From assembly GCF_003026395.1 (NCBI RefSeq), contig NZ_PYOO01000001.1, forward strand, positions 744,001-808,000: a DNA stretch of 64,000 nucleotides, read 5' to 3'. Each line of letters opens with the position of its first letter. Within the stretch, counting starts at the first letter, position 1. Source of the stretch: Photobacterium iliopiscarium (GTDB lineage: Bacteria > Pseudomonadota > Gammaproteobacteria > Enterobacterales > Vibrionaceae). The translations under genes were made by a program, and so were the position numbers. Shown here piece after piece: positions 46,576 through 55,645 of the stretch. The notes under the pieces are model-generated. The model saw nothing but the letters and a program-made list of their open reading frames with translations. It searched no databases and had not been told where the DNA came from.

Positions 46576-46649
46576 TGGAGCGGATAACGGGAATCGAACC
46601 CGTGTCATTAGCTTGGGAAGCTAAGGTAATACCATTATACGATATCCGC
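46576..46649 (-). tRNA. tRNA-Gly (anticodon CCC)
   Basis: A 74-base cloverleaf on the minus strand with encoded CCA. Acceptor stem GCGGATA/TATCCGC, D loop AATGGTA, anticodon stem TTAGC/GCTAA around TTCCCAA giving anticodon CCC, and T arm CGGGTTCGATTCCCG. The body resembles the Escherichia coli UCC-reading tRNA-Gly, but the loop reads CCC. It stands alone with no other tRNA gene near. Confidence 0.95.
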
Positions 46650-47029
46650 TTTACCCATTTAGAATAAACATTTGCAGTTATTGGGTCAATAAAAACTATT
46701 ATAAATTATGTAATTAGTACAAAAATATGAATAATATGTAAGATATTCAGTAATGAGTGTTTAAAAAAAGAGCAATTATAATATTGAATTTATTGTTCCG
46801 ATTTTATAAATTTTATTGTATTATTTACTTTTCAAGGATTATTTACTTAAAATATTGTAAATTGACGTTGAAATTGTGACGAAATATGTATTTTGAGAGT
46901 ATTTTATATTCATAACTTTGTATATAAGCTAATATAACAAGTGCGAGCATATGAATGTTATTATAAGCACTGTTTAATCGTTATGTGATGAACTCATCTT
47001 ACTTTTTAATGCATCCTGAAGTATTAATA
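46650..47029. other. AT-rich leader before the diguanylate cyclase gene
   Basis: About 380 bases with strong A+T bias. It holds the tRNA promoter (minus strand) and the promoter of the cyclase gene, but I see no clear -35/-10 pair, repeat or RNA. The GTG/ATG codons at 46985-46990 open the same frame but lack a ribosome site. Confidence 0.45.
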
Positions 47030-48379
47030 ATGAAGTTAAAAATTACCCCATCAAGTTTAGCAATAATTATTTCTTTATTGTTAACTGTAGTCGTTGTGGA
47101 AATGTTTTTTTTAAATGAAAAAAAACAATATGAATTACTGAATAAGAAAAATGATTTAGTTTTTGAACAAGACGTATCGAAGATTATTAATAATGAAATT
47201 AATAACCTAGTGGTTAGTTTGAAAACCTTTAATTTATTATTTAAATCAAAAAGTTATGATGTTGATAAGTTCAGTGTGTTAGCAAAAGAAGTTATATCAA
47301 CTAATAGTAGTATATCCGAGCTGCAATTTGCTCCGCAGGGGATTATTGGATTTACATATCCTGAATCAAAGCATAACTCGGCCATTGGGCATGATTTAAA
47401 TCGATTAACAAAAAGACACAAGGGCGTATTATTATCAATTGAAAATCAATCTCTTACCTTGATCGGGCCGGTGAAATTAATCCAAAATAATCGATTATCT
47501 TTTATTTTAAGGCTGCCAATTTTTAATGAACAATTAGAATTTATAGGTTTTCTGATTGCTCTTAGTGACTTAGATAATATAAGTAATAAGTTACCGTCTG
47601 GTCATTTGTTTTATAAAATACAAGGGTTTAATCCCGATGGTGGAATGTTAACGATATTTGATAATATTATTGATAAGACGGCGGGTGATATAACCGTTTT
47701 TAATGTTCCTGTACCTAATGGTAAGTGGATGTTTTCAATACAAAATAAAAAATATAATGCTCAAAAATATTATATTATTCATCTATTGTTATATGTCATT
47801 GTTATTGGTTTTTTCTGCTATGTTTATAAGCGTGAACGTCAGATTTTTGTGACGAATACACGGATTAACAATACAAATAATATTTTGAAACGAGCGACTT
47901 TTACTGATGAGTTAACCAATATTTATAATCGTAGATACATGAATAAAGTAATGAGACAGATATTTTTCGCTAATATTACGTTAACACACAGTATTGCTTT
48001 TTTAGATATCGATCATTTTAAAAGAGTTAATGATACTTATGGTCATGATGCTGGAGATGAAATTTTAAGAATATTTAGTGAAATATGCTTAAATAATATA
48101 CGAACTACGGATGTTATTGCTCGTTGGGGTGGTGAAGAGTTTATTTTATTTATGGATCAAACCAATAAAATTAATGCAGAGGAAGTGTGTTCTCGAATTC
48201 TAACTGCGGTTAATCAACATCCTTTCTTATATAACGATCAGGCTATTCATATTACTGTATCGATTGGGTTAACGTCATTTTCACCACAAAATGATCAAAT
48301 TGAGTTGGTGCTTCAAAATATTGATAAGGCGGTTTACCATTCAAAAAATAATGGGCGTAATTGCATTACGGTAATATAA
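47030..48379 (+). CDS. Membrane-bound diguanylate cyclase, CHASE-like/GGDEF
   Basis: It makes cyclic di-GMP from two GTP. From the ATG at 47030 it has 449 residues; the in-frame GTG/ATG at 46985/46988 would add 14-15. A first membrane helix (about 8-27) and a second (about 245-265) bracket a periplasmic domain of about 200 residues that resembles CHASE sensors (ELQFAPQGIIGFTYP, LTLIGPVKL). The GGDEF domain follows with DELTNIYNRRYM, LDIDHFKRVNDTYGHDAGDE and the active site ARWGGEEF. An inhibitory site RTTD stands five residues before GGEEF, so feedback control by c-di-GMP is likely. The signal is unknown. No partner gene is adjacent. Confidence 0.9.
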   Translation: MKLKITPSSLAIIISLLLTVVVVEMFFLNEKKQYELLNKKNDLVFEQDVSKIINNEINNLVVSLKTFNLLFKSKSYDVDKFSVLAKEVISTNSSISELQFAPQGIIGFTYPESKHNSAIGHDLNRLTKRHKGVLLSIENQSLTLIGPVKLIQNNRLSFILRLPIFNEQLEFIGFLIALSDLDNISNKLPSGHLFYKIQGFNPDGGMLTIFDNIIDKTAGDITVFNVPVPNGKWMFSIQNKKYNAQKYYIIHLLLYVIVIGFFCYVYKRERQIFVTNTRINNTNNILKRATFTDELTNIYNRRYMNKVMRQIFFANITLTHSIAFLDIDHFKRVNDTYGHDAGDEILRIFSEICLNNIRTTDVIARWGGEEFILFMDQTNKINAEEVCSRILTAVNQHPFLYNDQAIHITVSIGLTSFSPQNDQIELVLQNIDKAVYHSKNNGRNCITVI

Positions 48380-48445
48380 TTTATTCATGTGATATGTATT
48401 ATTTTTATTTATATATTAAAGGGTATTGATGTTATTACTCAATAT

Positions 48446-48922
48446 TTATATTGCGCGATACATACATACTGCATTATCACCATAGTTTGTTGGTGGCGTT
48501 AAGTTCTTATCAATAACAAAGTTATATTTTTGCCAAAATTTCATAGAATCTTGAACTGAAATTAATGAGACTGATTGATAGTCCATTGTGCTGAGTATTG
48601 TAAATAGATGGTTCAGTAATAATTTCGGTAATCCCTGTCCTTGTGCTGTTGGTGTGATGGCTAAATCATGCAGATGGAGATGTGCACTGTCTATTGCGGT
48701 ACTGATTTGATGTAACTTGGGTGTTGAGCCTCTATGGTAAGGATGGCTAATGAGATAGCCAACGATCTGTTGTTCATCAATACAGACAAAACATGTTTGC
48801 GGTGATATTGCGACTTTACTTTTTAATACGGTAATACTTTCGGGTAAATCATCATCATAGGCTAGATGTTGAATACGTTCAATTTGCTGCCAATGTGATG
48901 ATGTTATGGGGCTTATTTTCAT
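48446..48922 (-). CDS. GNAT family N-acetyltransferase
   Basis: The 158-residue protein shows the GNAT fold: IVGYLISHPYHRG (beta-4 and turn), LHDLAITPTAQGQGLPKLLL with the acetyl-CoA loop QGQG-L, and SVQDSMKFWQKYNFVID near the end with the usual FW..Y/F pattern. It acetylates an unknown amine or protein. It stands alone, transcribed against the cyclase gene with 66 bases between stop codons. Confidence 0.85.
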   Translation of the reverse strand: MKISPITSSHWQQIERIQHLAYDDDLPESITVLKSKVAISPQTCFVCIDEQQIVGYLISHPYHRGSTPKLHQISTAIDSAHLHLHDLAITPTAQGQGLPKLLLNHLFTILSTMDYQSVSLISVQDSMKFWQKYNFVIDKNLTPPTNYGDNAVCMYRAI

Positions 48923-49182
48923 TGTTCTGCTCGTAATTAGGCTTAAATCTAGTTATACCGAGCCATTGTTAAGATTGCAATCTGAACATTCTATTTAATA
49001 TAGACTAAATTGTAACCAGAATTGTATTTGTAATCTTTGTCAGAATAAAGATTAATTCGAATATAGTTGTGAGTTTATAAAATATTTTCAAGAATTTTGA
49101 TTTCATTTTAACTTATTAACTCTATTCTAAAAGTTGTTAGAATGCGTAAAAATATTACGTTATATTATTCTTTGGATTCAAG

Positions 49183-49401
49183 ATGGCTTCTCTTGTGGGT
49201 TTTTTCTTATTACCGCATCAACAATTAAAATATCGATTAATTATTGCTCGATTAAAAATCAAAGCAATGGAAAAAACGATTCGTTATTGTGTGAGCCATG
49301 GAATCAATAAAAACCTGAATTTTTTATTACATCATTTAGAACGTTATTGTATTGAATTTGAAGTGATTTATGCGTTGTTAGGTGATACAAAATCATTATA
49401 A
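49183..49401 (+). CDS. Small hypothetical protein (72 aa)
   Basis: A short open frame with basic, helix-prone composition (KYRLIIARLKIKAMEKTIRY) and two cysteines. It starts MASLVGFFLLPHQQ but has no strong ribosome site (only GGATT). It lies in a 590-base gap between an acetyltransferase gene and a flippase-like gene. Coding is plausible because the frame uses normal codons and ends naturally, but no family is recognised. Confidence 0.35.
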   Translation: MASLVGFFLLPHQQLKYRLIIARLKIKAMEKTIRYCVSHGINKNLNFLLHHLERYCIEFEVIYALLGDTKSL

Positions 49402-49513
49402 ATTAAATGATAATAATATTTTTTAGGTGTGAATGATTAAATCTGTTATTCGCTTGAGATCTCATACAGAAAATCCAGTATCATATCTATATGTTTATTT
49501 ATAGTTATTACGC

Positions 49514-50818
49514 ATGAAAGAATCGCAAGCCATTCCTTTAGTTGACGATGTTGATACATTAACACGATTAAAAAAAGCATTTGTTGCGGGTATTTGGGCA
49601 ACATTAGCCAGTATTTCGATTGGCTTTTTGTTTAAAGTTTGGCTGGCACAATGGGTAGCAAAAGATGATTTAGCGCTATTTAATAGTGTTATTGATATTG
49701 TATCGTTATCATTGATTTTAATGACAGGCTTTCGATCATCAATGGTTGTTACCTACAGCCAGACGCATAATGATCATGACATTATAAATATATTCCGCTT
49801 TAGTTTAATTATCGTTGTACTTATTACATGGGGATTAGTTTTACCCTATATAAAGCATGAATTGCATATCAATGTCGGCTATTTTGAAATGGTCGGTGTT
49901 ATTTTTGGTATGGGGTTAAAAATATACTTTACCAATTTAATCGCCATGTACCGTTTATATGACGTCTCAAATAAAGTGACATGGATTGAACCGACATCAA
50001 ATGTTATCACCTTTGTCTGCTGTTATTACGTGTTTCATTTTACCGCATTAGCTTCTCTTTTTTATAGCGTTATGGCGTCCTCATTGATTGTGGCGCATTT
50101 TATGTATTGGAAGCGCAGAAAACAAATAGCGACCAAACCGCTAACCACGGTGCAGCTGGATCCGAATATGCGTAATTATGTTCGTAAAAGTTTTACGGCA
50201 TCTTTAGAAGCTGGAGCCAGTATTTTAATGATTTACGCGGCGGTTTTGCTAACGATCACTCATTTTAGTTTAGATGAATTAGGTGATTTCCAAGTGGTCG
50301 TTCGGCCGATTTTTACCTATATGACAATGCTATTTGTATTTCCTATTTATCGGTTTGTATTGCCAGAGTTATCGCAAAGTGTACGTAAAGGTGAACACGC
50401 TCAAATACGTGCTATCCGCCGTTGGATATATCGATTAGCTGTCATTGTGAGTGTGAGTTTTTTCTTGGTTATGCTTATTGGGGGCAAAGATATTATTGGG
50501 TTTATTTTCCCTGCACAATATAAAGGCGCAGAGATTGTATTATTTCATTTCTCTATTTTCTTTATTTTTATGATGCTCAATGCTTATCAGTTAGCATATA
50601 TTAAAGCCCACGGTAAATTTACACTGAGTTTAATGATTCGATTAAGTGGCATTGTAACCTTAGTTATCAGCTATTATTTGTTAGCATTATTTACTGCTAA
50701 TGTGGTGGCGATTATCGTTGCGCTAGGCTTCGGTTATGTAATGATGTTTATTTTATCGACCATCGCAGAGCAGCAAATTCTACGTGAATATCGACACCAA
50801 GGTGTTAGTGTTGATTGA
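49514..50818 (+). CDS. Flippase-like polytopic membrane protein (MATE/MOP type)
   Basis: The 434-residue protein has about 12 membrane segments arranged in two halves, as in Wzx and other MOP-superfamily transporters that move lipid-linked sugars across the inner membrane. Typical segments are FVAGIWATLASISIGFLFKV at the N-terminus and FHFSIFFIFMMLNAYQLAYI near residue 345. No glycosyltransferase genes are adjacent, so its substrate is unknown; a MATE-type drug or sugar carrier is also possible. It is single and followed by a terminator. The start ATG has no strong ribosome site. Confidence 0.75.
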   Translation: MKESQAIPLVDDVDTLTRLKKAFVAGIWATLASISIGFLFKVWLAQWVAKDDLALFNSVIDIVSLSLILMTGFRSSMVVTYSQTHNDHDIINIFRFSLIIVVLITWGLVLPYIKHELHINVGYFEMVGVIFGMGLKIYFTNLIAMYRLYDVSNKVTWIEPTSNVITFVCCYYVFHFTALASLFYSVMASSLIVAHFMYWKRRKQIATKPLTTVQLDPNMRNYVRKSFTASLEAGASILMIYAAVLLTITHFSLDELGDFQVVVRPIFTYMTMLFVFPIYRFVLPELSQSVRKGEHAQIRAIRRWIYRLAVIVSVSFFLVMLIGGKDIIGFIFPAQYKGAEIVLFHFSIFFIFMMLNAYQLAYIKAHGKFTLSLMIRLSGIVTLVISYYLLALFTANVVAIIVALGFGYVMMFILSTIAEQQILREYRHQGVSVD

Positions 50819-50856
50819 TATTGAGTGATTAAATCACCTGATGTGAGTCAATAAAG

Positions 50857-50930
50857 AAGGTTGAGTGTGTCGTTATTTCTTTCTTACTTACTTACTTATT
50901 GAAAGTGATCACCACTCAACCTTTTTATTT
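50857..50930 (+). terminator. Terminator-like hairpin with long loop
   Basis: AAGGTTGAGTG pairs with CACTCAACCTT across a 45-base loop that contains TTAC repeats, followed by TTTATTT. It lies between two converging genes and its arms are symmetric, so it may work in both directions. Confidence 0.7.
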
Positions 50931-50969
50931 TCTAGATCAAGCTAGTCGTTCTTGTTGGTTATCTTTTGA

Positions 50970-51986
50970 TTATAAGACGGGCGACATACCATAGCTGTGA
51001 CCGTTAAGCAGTAGTAAGCCTAACAACACCAACAGTACGCCACCGAATAATTTTAGAATAATACTGGTCATTGTCCGTTGGCGATCATTTGTAGCTAAAT
51101 AGCGACTCACGATTTTTTTACCGGATAAGGTCAGTAATGCGATGGCTGATGTAGTCAGCGCTGTCCCTACAGCCATTAGTATTGCGCTTATAACACCTAG
51201 CCAATACAGTCCAACCATATTGGCAAATAACAATACTAAAATAGCGCCAGTGCAGGGACGGATACCAATACTGAATATGATGACGATATATTCTCGTAAA
51301 CTGGTAGCCTGATTGATTTCATCAGCATTCGCGAAATGTTTATGACCACAACCACAGTTATCGCCATGATCATGGTGGTGCAGCTGTGCCGTTCTAAGTT
51401 GCCATGCTTGCTTTAAGCTACGGTAAATAACAATCACCCCAAGTAATAACATTGCCATAAAGCTGTAGCTAATAAATTGATCAGCCGCATCGTTTACTTG
51501 TCGCATTGATGATTTGAAAAACACCAACAGAATGCTAACGAGTGTAATAGCAACAACGGCTTGTACAAAAGCCGAAACCACGGTCATGATCAAACTGGCT
51601 TTTATTTTTGCAGGGTTAGTAGCGAGATAAGTAGTGACAATCATCTTGCCATGACCGGGGCCTAGCGAATGAAAAATACCGTACAGAAAACTCAAGCCCG
51701 CCAATGAATAAGCGGCGGTGATATTTTGTTGCGCATCGTAAAGTAAATCACTTAATTGACCATTAATATCGCGTTGCCATTTAATACTTTCCATTAGCAT
51801 TGTTGGCCATTGTTGCCATAAAACATAGCCAGTCGCTATAAATAACACTAGAACACTCATTCGTATTACCCATGAGATCGGTGTAGCGCGCGTCTCTGCT
51901 TGTTCATGGGAATGTTGGTGATGAGAGCAAGATGATATTGACGGGGGATTATCAGCCTCTAAAGGTAAATGATTGCCGGATTTCAT
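50970..51986 (-). CDS. zevB: ZevB-like/NicO family metal transporter
   Basis: The 338-residue membrane protein belongs to the NicO nickel/cobalt family. After a cytoplasmic His-rich N-terminus (SSCSHHQHSHEQ) come membrane segments with GPGHGKMIVTTYLA (near residue 117), a central His/Cys-rich loop (HHHDHGDNCGCGHKH near 205) and GIRPCTGAILVLLFANMVG (near 250), the family's second signature. With the DUF1007 protein encoded just upstream (21 bases apart) this matches ZevA-ZevB, a zinc uptake pair described in Haemophilus influenzae. Nickel import for the hydrogenase, or efflux as in RcnA, remains possible. Confidence 0.8.
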   Translation of the reverse strand: MKSGNHLPLEADNPPSISSCSHHQHSHEQAETRATPISWVIRMSVLVLFIATGYVLWQQWPTMLMESIKWQRDINGQLSDLLYDAQQNITAAYSLAGLSFLYGIFHSLGPGHGKMIVTTYLATNPAKIKASLIMTVVSAFVQAVVAITLVSILLVFFKSSMRQVNDAADQFISYSFMAMLLLGVIVIYRSLKQAWQLRTAQLHHHDHGDNCGCGHKHFANADEINQATSLREYIVIIFSIGIRPCTGAILVLLFANMVGLYWLGVISAILMAVGTALTTSAIALLTLSGKKIVSRYLATNDRQRTMTSIILKLFGGVLLVLLGLLLLNGHSYGMSPVL

Positions 51987-52007
51987 GGGGTAGATCCTAA
52001 ATTAAAA

Positions 52008-52670
52008 CTATTTGGTGGAAGGTGTCGTGGTGTTGACATCGCAGTGTAGTTTTACTGATTGTGTAAACACTTGCCCTAATTGATTATCAGGATCGGCATC
52101 TGCTGGAATCGACATCGCAAAAGTAACTTGTTCTGGTGTTGGATTTGGCTCAACTAATGTAAAACGACATGTTTTTGCTAATTCGGGTGACAAGATAATG
52201 TCACTTTTATTATCCCATGACATATCAACATAATAGCTTGGTTCAAAGATCAATAATTTTAACGAATCTTTAGTGATAGTTTTAGGTTTTGCTAGTGGTA
52301 ATTCAAAGGTCAGTGTGGCTTTGGCGCGAGGTTTAACCAATTCACCACCAGCAGGAATATGGTATTTAATGGGGGTTTCATTATCATAAAAATAGGTAAA
52401 ATAGTGCGCATTTTTCATGTTTTCCATCACAGATTGCGCGGTGTCTTTTAATGTTTGGTCTTTGTGTTCGGGCGACATATTCTCACCATCAAGCATATAG
52501 GCGGTGGTCATGGCATCAAATGTCCATACCATTTTAAACCCTGTAATTTGAGTGCTATTTCCCTCAATGTAGGTTTTCATACTTATCCAAGAATGGGGGT
52601 GTGCTTGACTGGTTATCGGTAATAACGCTGCAATGGATAATATAAAACAGGGAAGGGCATTCAAACGCAT
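52008..52670 (-). CDS. zevA: ZevA-like periplasmic DUF1007 protein
   Basis: The 220-residue protein starts with a signal peptide of about 23 residues (to SQA), then HPHSWISMKTYI, the metal-binding-looking start typical of DUF1007. Further in are KMVWTFDAMTTAYML and YVDMSWDNKSDIILSPE. DUF1007 proteins pair with NicO-type transporters; in Haemophilus this pair is ZevA/ZevB and supports zinc uptake. It precedes zevB in a two-gene operon, and a TATGTTATAACATA palindrome that resembles a Zur box lies 67-80 bases before its start. Confidence 0.8.
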   Translation of the reverse strand: MRLNALPCFILSIAALLPITSQAHPHSWISMKTYIEGNSTQITGFKMVWTFDAMTTAYMLDGENMSPEHKDQTLKDTAQSVMENMKNAHYFTYFYDNETPIKYHIPAGGELVKPRAKATLTFELPLAKPKTITKDSLKLLIFEPSYYVDMSWDNKSDIILSPELAKTCRFTLVEPNPTPEQVTFAMSIPADADPDNQLGQVFTQSVKLHCDVNTTTPSTK

Positions 52671-52736
52671 CTAAGTAGACTCCATATTCATCATTGATGA
52701 GTGATAATGATTCAGGGTAAATAGCAATATTCTTGT

Positions 52737-52750
52737 TATGTTATAACATA
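52737..52750 (-). promoter_or_regulatory. Zur-like palindrome upstream of zevAB
   Basis: TATGTTATAACATA is a perfect 14-base palindrome in the promoter region of zevA. It resembles the ATGTTAT...ATAACAT halves of gammaproteobacterial Zur boxes, though with a shorter centre than the Escherichia coli site. No other gene reads from this region. Confidence 0.5.
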
Positions 52751-52800
52751 GAGCTATTAATGAATCTAGATGAAGATATGGGCATTATTTGAAGAATATT

Positions 52801-52830
52801 GAGCTGTTAACTATAGAGTACTAACAGCTC
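52801..52830 (-). terminator. Hairpin after the marR-type gene
   Basis: GAGCTGTTA pairs perfectly with TAACAGCTC around a 12-base loop, shortly after the regulator stop codon on the minus strand. There is no T run, so termination is uncertain. Confidence 0.4.
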
Positions 52831-52848
52831 ATTGCATTATTAAAGGGA

Positions 52849-53313
52849 TTAATTGTCATTGCCTAAAATGAAATCGGTTTTTACTAGCCGGCGGCAAAGG
52901 GATAATAATTGTTCACACTCTTGTGCGTTAAGGGGAGCATAAAAATCAACTGTAAGCGCTTTAATGATGATATCTGCTTGTTGCTTGACCGTTATCCCTT
53001 TCGGCGTAAGCGTTAAATAACGGGCTTTTTTATTGTCAGCACTTTTCTTTGCTTCAACTAATTCACGTTTAATACAATTATCGATTAAACGTTTTGTTAC
53101 TGAACGCTCTCGTTGTAATGCTTCGGCAACGGTTTGCTGAGGAATTTCACCTAAATGATCTAATACCCGTAATGCGCCTAACATTTCAAGAGTAATATCA
53201 AATTTAGAACTGAGTGATTGGTTCGCAAGGGTTCTAAATTGTTTGTAAGTAATCCCAATGGTAAAGCTTAGGCTACTATCCAATTCGGGTATATTAGTAA
53301 TAACAGAATGCAT
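52849..53313 (-). CDS. MarR family transcriptional regulator
   Basis: The 154-residue protein is a winged-helix MarR regulator: LEMLGALRVLDHLGEIPQQ (helix before the wing), TVAEALQRERSVTKRLIDNC (recognition helix, near residue 60) and KKARYLTLTPKG (wing, near 92). The start at 53313 is chosen because it overlaps the stop codon of the preceding membrane gene (TAATG); an ATG 21 bases earlier is possible. It is the last gene of an efflux operon and probably represses it through paired palindromes upstream of the first gene. Confidence 0.88.
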   Translation of the reverse strand: MHSVITNIPELDSSLSFTIGITYKQFRTLANQSLSSKFDITLEMLGALRVLDHLGEIPQQTVAEALQRERSVTKRLIDNCIKRELVEAKKSADNKKARYLTLTPKGITVKQQADIIIKALTVDFYAPLNAQECEQLLSLCRRLVKTDFILGNDN

Positions 53314-54299
53314 TAGGTTCTCTTTGTTGAACATAAAAAATGGATCAAAAACAATATACCTAAAGTCACCGCCAGTTCCCAGCTGCGTAGAAAGGTACTG
53401 TTTAAATTAAGAGTATTATTCCCTAAATAGAGCTGAATCGGTAAGACTGTCGCTAAAATAGTATCAGCATGAATATCTCGTTCTGGGCCGTTACTGGTAC
53501 TCATCATCATCGCTAAAGTAAAGATCAGCCCCCCAAGAATAAATGCATAATAAGGAATAATGGTCTGATGTCCCATTATGATAACTGAAAAAATCAGGGC
53601 AATCATACAACCCCCAATCTGCGTGATGAATCGTAACTTCACGGTTTTTATATAATTAGCTCGACTTATTTGTGTTGCTGCGGCAATAACAGGTACCAGA
53701 CAGAAGACAGCTGAAATTAAATTAACAACCATAAGAAATGCGACACTAATACCGAGCAAACTTAGAGTAATAAAACGATGTTGATAACTGATATTAAATG
53801 TTGGCATCGGGGTAAAGGGTGGCTGTTTTTGAGTAACCGGAAATAGCCATATCATTGTTTTGGCAACTACCGCAGTAATAATCATCGCCAGTAATATTTC
53901 ATGGATCCTCATGGGCATATTCATATCAGTATGTTGAGCAAAAATAATGATTAAAATCCAATTAAACGTTGGCATTAATAGTTGATTTAATTTCGCCGGC
54001 GTATTGGCTCGACGCCGCATAAAATCAAAGAAAAATAAGCTGATACTCCAAATAATAAAGGGGTGATTATAAAAAAGATTATTGACTATTAATGCTGCAC
54101 TTGCCGCCATAAATGTGGGTAAAAACATGGTGGCAATACCAGACCATGAAAATTGACGTCCTTTGGTCATTAATAGTGTTGGATAAAGTGCAAAATAAAC
54201 CGGTGAATTAAAATTAGCCAACTTGCCAATTAACATACAAAAGGTGATGGTTAGCGCGATCCGTAGTGCGCTATTCGTGTCATTTTTATTAAACGTCAT
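53313..54299 (-). CDS. DUF2955/FUSC-like inner membrane protein
   Basis: The 328-residue protein has about nine membrane segments in two groups, with ALRIALTITFCMLIGKLAN at the start, as in DUF2955 (a relative of the fusaric acid resistance/AaeB family). A short loop rich in basic residues (DFMRRRANTPAK) follows the first group. It follows the HlyD-type gene by 13 bases and overlaps the marR gene, so it is the inner membrane partner of a two-component exporter of aromatic or acidic compounds. Substrate unknown. It is shorter than full AaeB proteins, lacking the large cytoplasmic domain. Confidence 0.8.
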   Translation of the reverse strand: MTFNKNDTNSALRIALTITFCMLIGKLANFNSPVYFALYPTLLMTKGRQFSWSGIATMFLPTFMAASAALIVNNLFYNHPFIIWSISLFFFDFMRRRANTPAKLNQLLMPTFNWILIIIFAQHTDMNMPMRIHEILLAMIITAVVAKTMIWLFPVTQKQPPFTPMPTFNISYQHRFITLSLLGISVAFLMVVNLISAVFCLVPVIAAATQISRANYIKTVKLRFITQIGGCMIALIFSVIIMGHQTIIPYYAFILGGLIFTLAMMMSTSNGPERDIHADTILATVLPIQLYLGNNTLNLNSTFLRSWELAVTLGILFLIHFLCSTKRT

Positions 54300-54312
54300 A
54301 ACGCCTTACTCG

Positions 54313-55362
54313 CTAGTAAATATAGTGAAAAATAGCGACTAACTTGATCCACACTTGCGCTATTGTATTGATAATTGGATTATTGCTTTGCACCATAACA
54401 CTGGCACGAGCACCTGAAATCAAAGCAGGATCAAGATCTTTAACCGAAATACGAGTGCGAATTTTCTGTAGTTCACGGATCCAATGCTTATCGTTAGTCA
54501 CGCTTGAAAGTTGGTTATTAGGATTTTCAGCATCAAATTCAGCCCTATCTTGACTGCTTATTTCACCCGTAAATACTTTGCCAGGAATCGCATCAAACGC
54601 AATGTAGACTAAATGTTGAGGTTGTAACTGAGTCATCCCTTTTTCATTAAAATCGGCACTTAACCAGACATTGTTTTCATTAACGATAAACAGAGCGGGG
54701 GTAGCTTGATTAATATAACTCCCCACTTGTAGTTGTAGGTTGGTGATCGTACCTGTGGTTTGGGCAATCACACGGGTATGTGTTAAATCTAATTGTGCCT
54801 GAGCAAGTTTAACTTGGGCCAATTCAACAGCGGCATTGTTAGATTTTCCATTTAACAACGCTTTTATACGTAATACTTCCGCTTTAGCCCCCTGATAAGC
54901 ACTTTTTGCGACTGCTGCTTGTGTTTGTGCATCATCAAATTGTTGGCGAGTCACTAAGCCTTTATTAATTAATCGTTCAAATCTAGCTAATGAGATAGCC
55001 GCATTATGTGATTGTAATTGGCGTTGTTTTAATAATTGATTAGCTGTAACTAACTGTTGAGTTTGTGCTGAATAATTTTGATCCGCTTGGGCTAAATCTG
55101 CTTGTGCTTGACGTACTTTAAGCGCATAGGGAGCAGGATCAATGGTAAACAGTAGCTCACCTTTATTGATTTTTTGACCATTCTCAACTGCCACATTGGT
55201 GATCACACCTGAAACTTGTGGTGAGATATTAGCAACCGCTCGGTACAAGGTTGATTGGGTTGTAAAGGGGGCCACGTTATCACTGATCAATAAAAAGAGG
55301 GAAAAACAAGCGACGATAGTGAGTACGCTATAAATAATATATTGATACATTTTTTCTTTCAT
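54313..55362 (-). CDS. HlyD/EmrA-type membrane fusion protein
   Basis: The periplasmic adaptor of an efflux system (349 residues). The start at 55362 is chosen for its GGTAAC site and because the membrane helix (YIIYSVLTIVACFSLFLLI) then begins near residue 7; a longer frame upstream crosses the operators. After the helix: the first biotinyl-lipoyl half (NISPQVSGVITNVAVENGQK, near 49), a long coiled-coil (about 95-200) and the second half with AQTTGTITNLQLQVGSYI, then beta-barrel domains. Paired with the DUF2955 protein and probably an outer membrane channel encoded elsewhere. A MarR palindrome covers its ribosome site. Confidence 0.9.
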   Translation of the reverse strand: MKEKMYQYIIYSVLTIVACFSLFLLISDNVAPFTTQSTLYRAVANISPQVSGVITNVAVENGQKINKGELLFTIDPAPYALKVRQAQADLAQADQNYSAQTQQLVTANQLLKQRQLQSHNAAISLARFERLINKGLVTRQQFDDAQTQAAVAKSAYQGAKAEVLRIKALLNGKSNNAAVELAQVKLAQAQLDLTHTRVIAQTTGTITNLQLQVGSYINQATPALFIVNENNVWLSADFNEKGMTQLQPQHLVYIAFDAIPGKVFTGEISSQDRAEFDAENPNNQLSSVTNDKHWIRELQKIRTRISVKDLDPALISGARASVMVQSNNPIINTIAQVWIKLVAIFHYIY

Positions 55363-55363
55363 T

Positions 55364-55423
55364 TTGTTACCTATACAACAATAAAGGTGGTAATCTAACG
55401 CTAATTTGTTGTGTGTGCAACAA
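55364..55423 (-). promoter_or_regulatory. Two matching palindromes, probable MarR operators
   Basis: TTGTTA-N6-CAACAA (55364-55381) and TTGTTG-N6-CAACAA (55406-55423) have centres 42 bases apart, exactly four DNA turns. The first covers the ribosome site of the HlyD-type gene and the second the probable promoter. The marR gene is in the same operon, so autorepression is likely. Confidence 0.7.
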
Positions 55424-55645
55424 TAAATTGACATGATTTTATAACGCATTGATTATATGGAATATTTTATTGGTGATAAGGCATAAAATGAAACAAAAAA
55501 ATAGCTTTAAGATAAAACTGTAAAAATCAGTTAGAATATAAGAAGAGCGATATATTTTAAGTGTATAAAGAAGAGGGGCTATAGCGTCTTACTTTTCTTG
55601 GAATTATCGCGGAAAATTAGCATCACATGATGAGAATAATAAATA

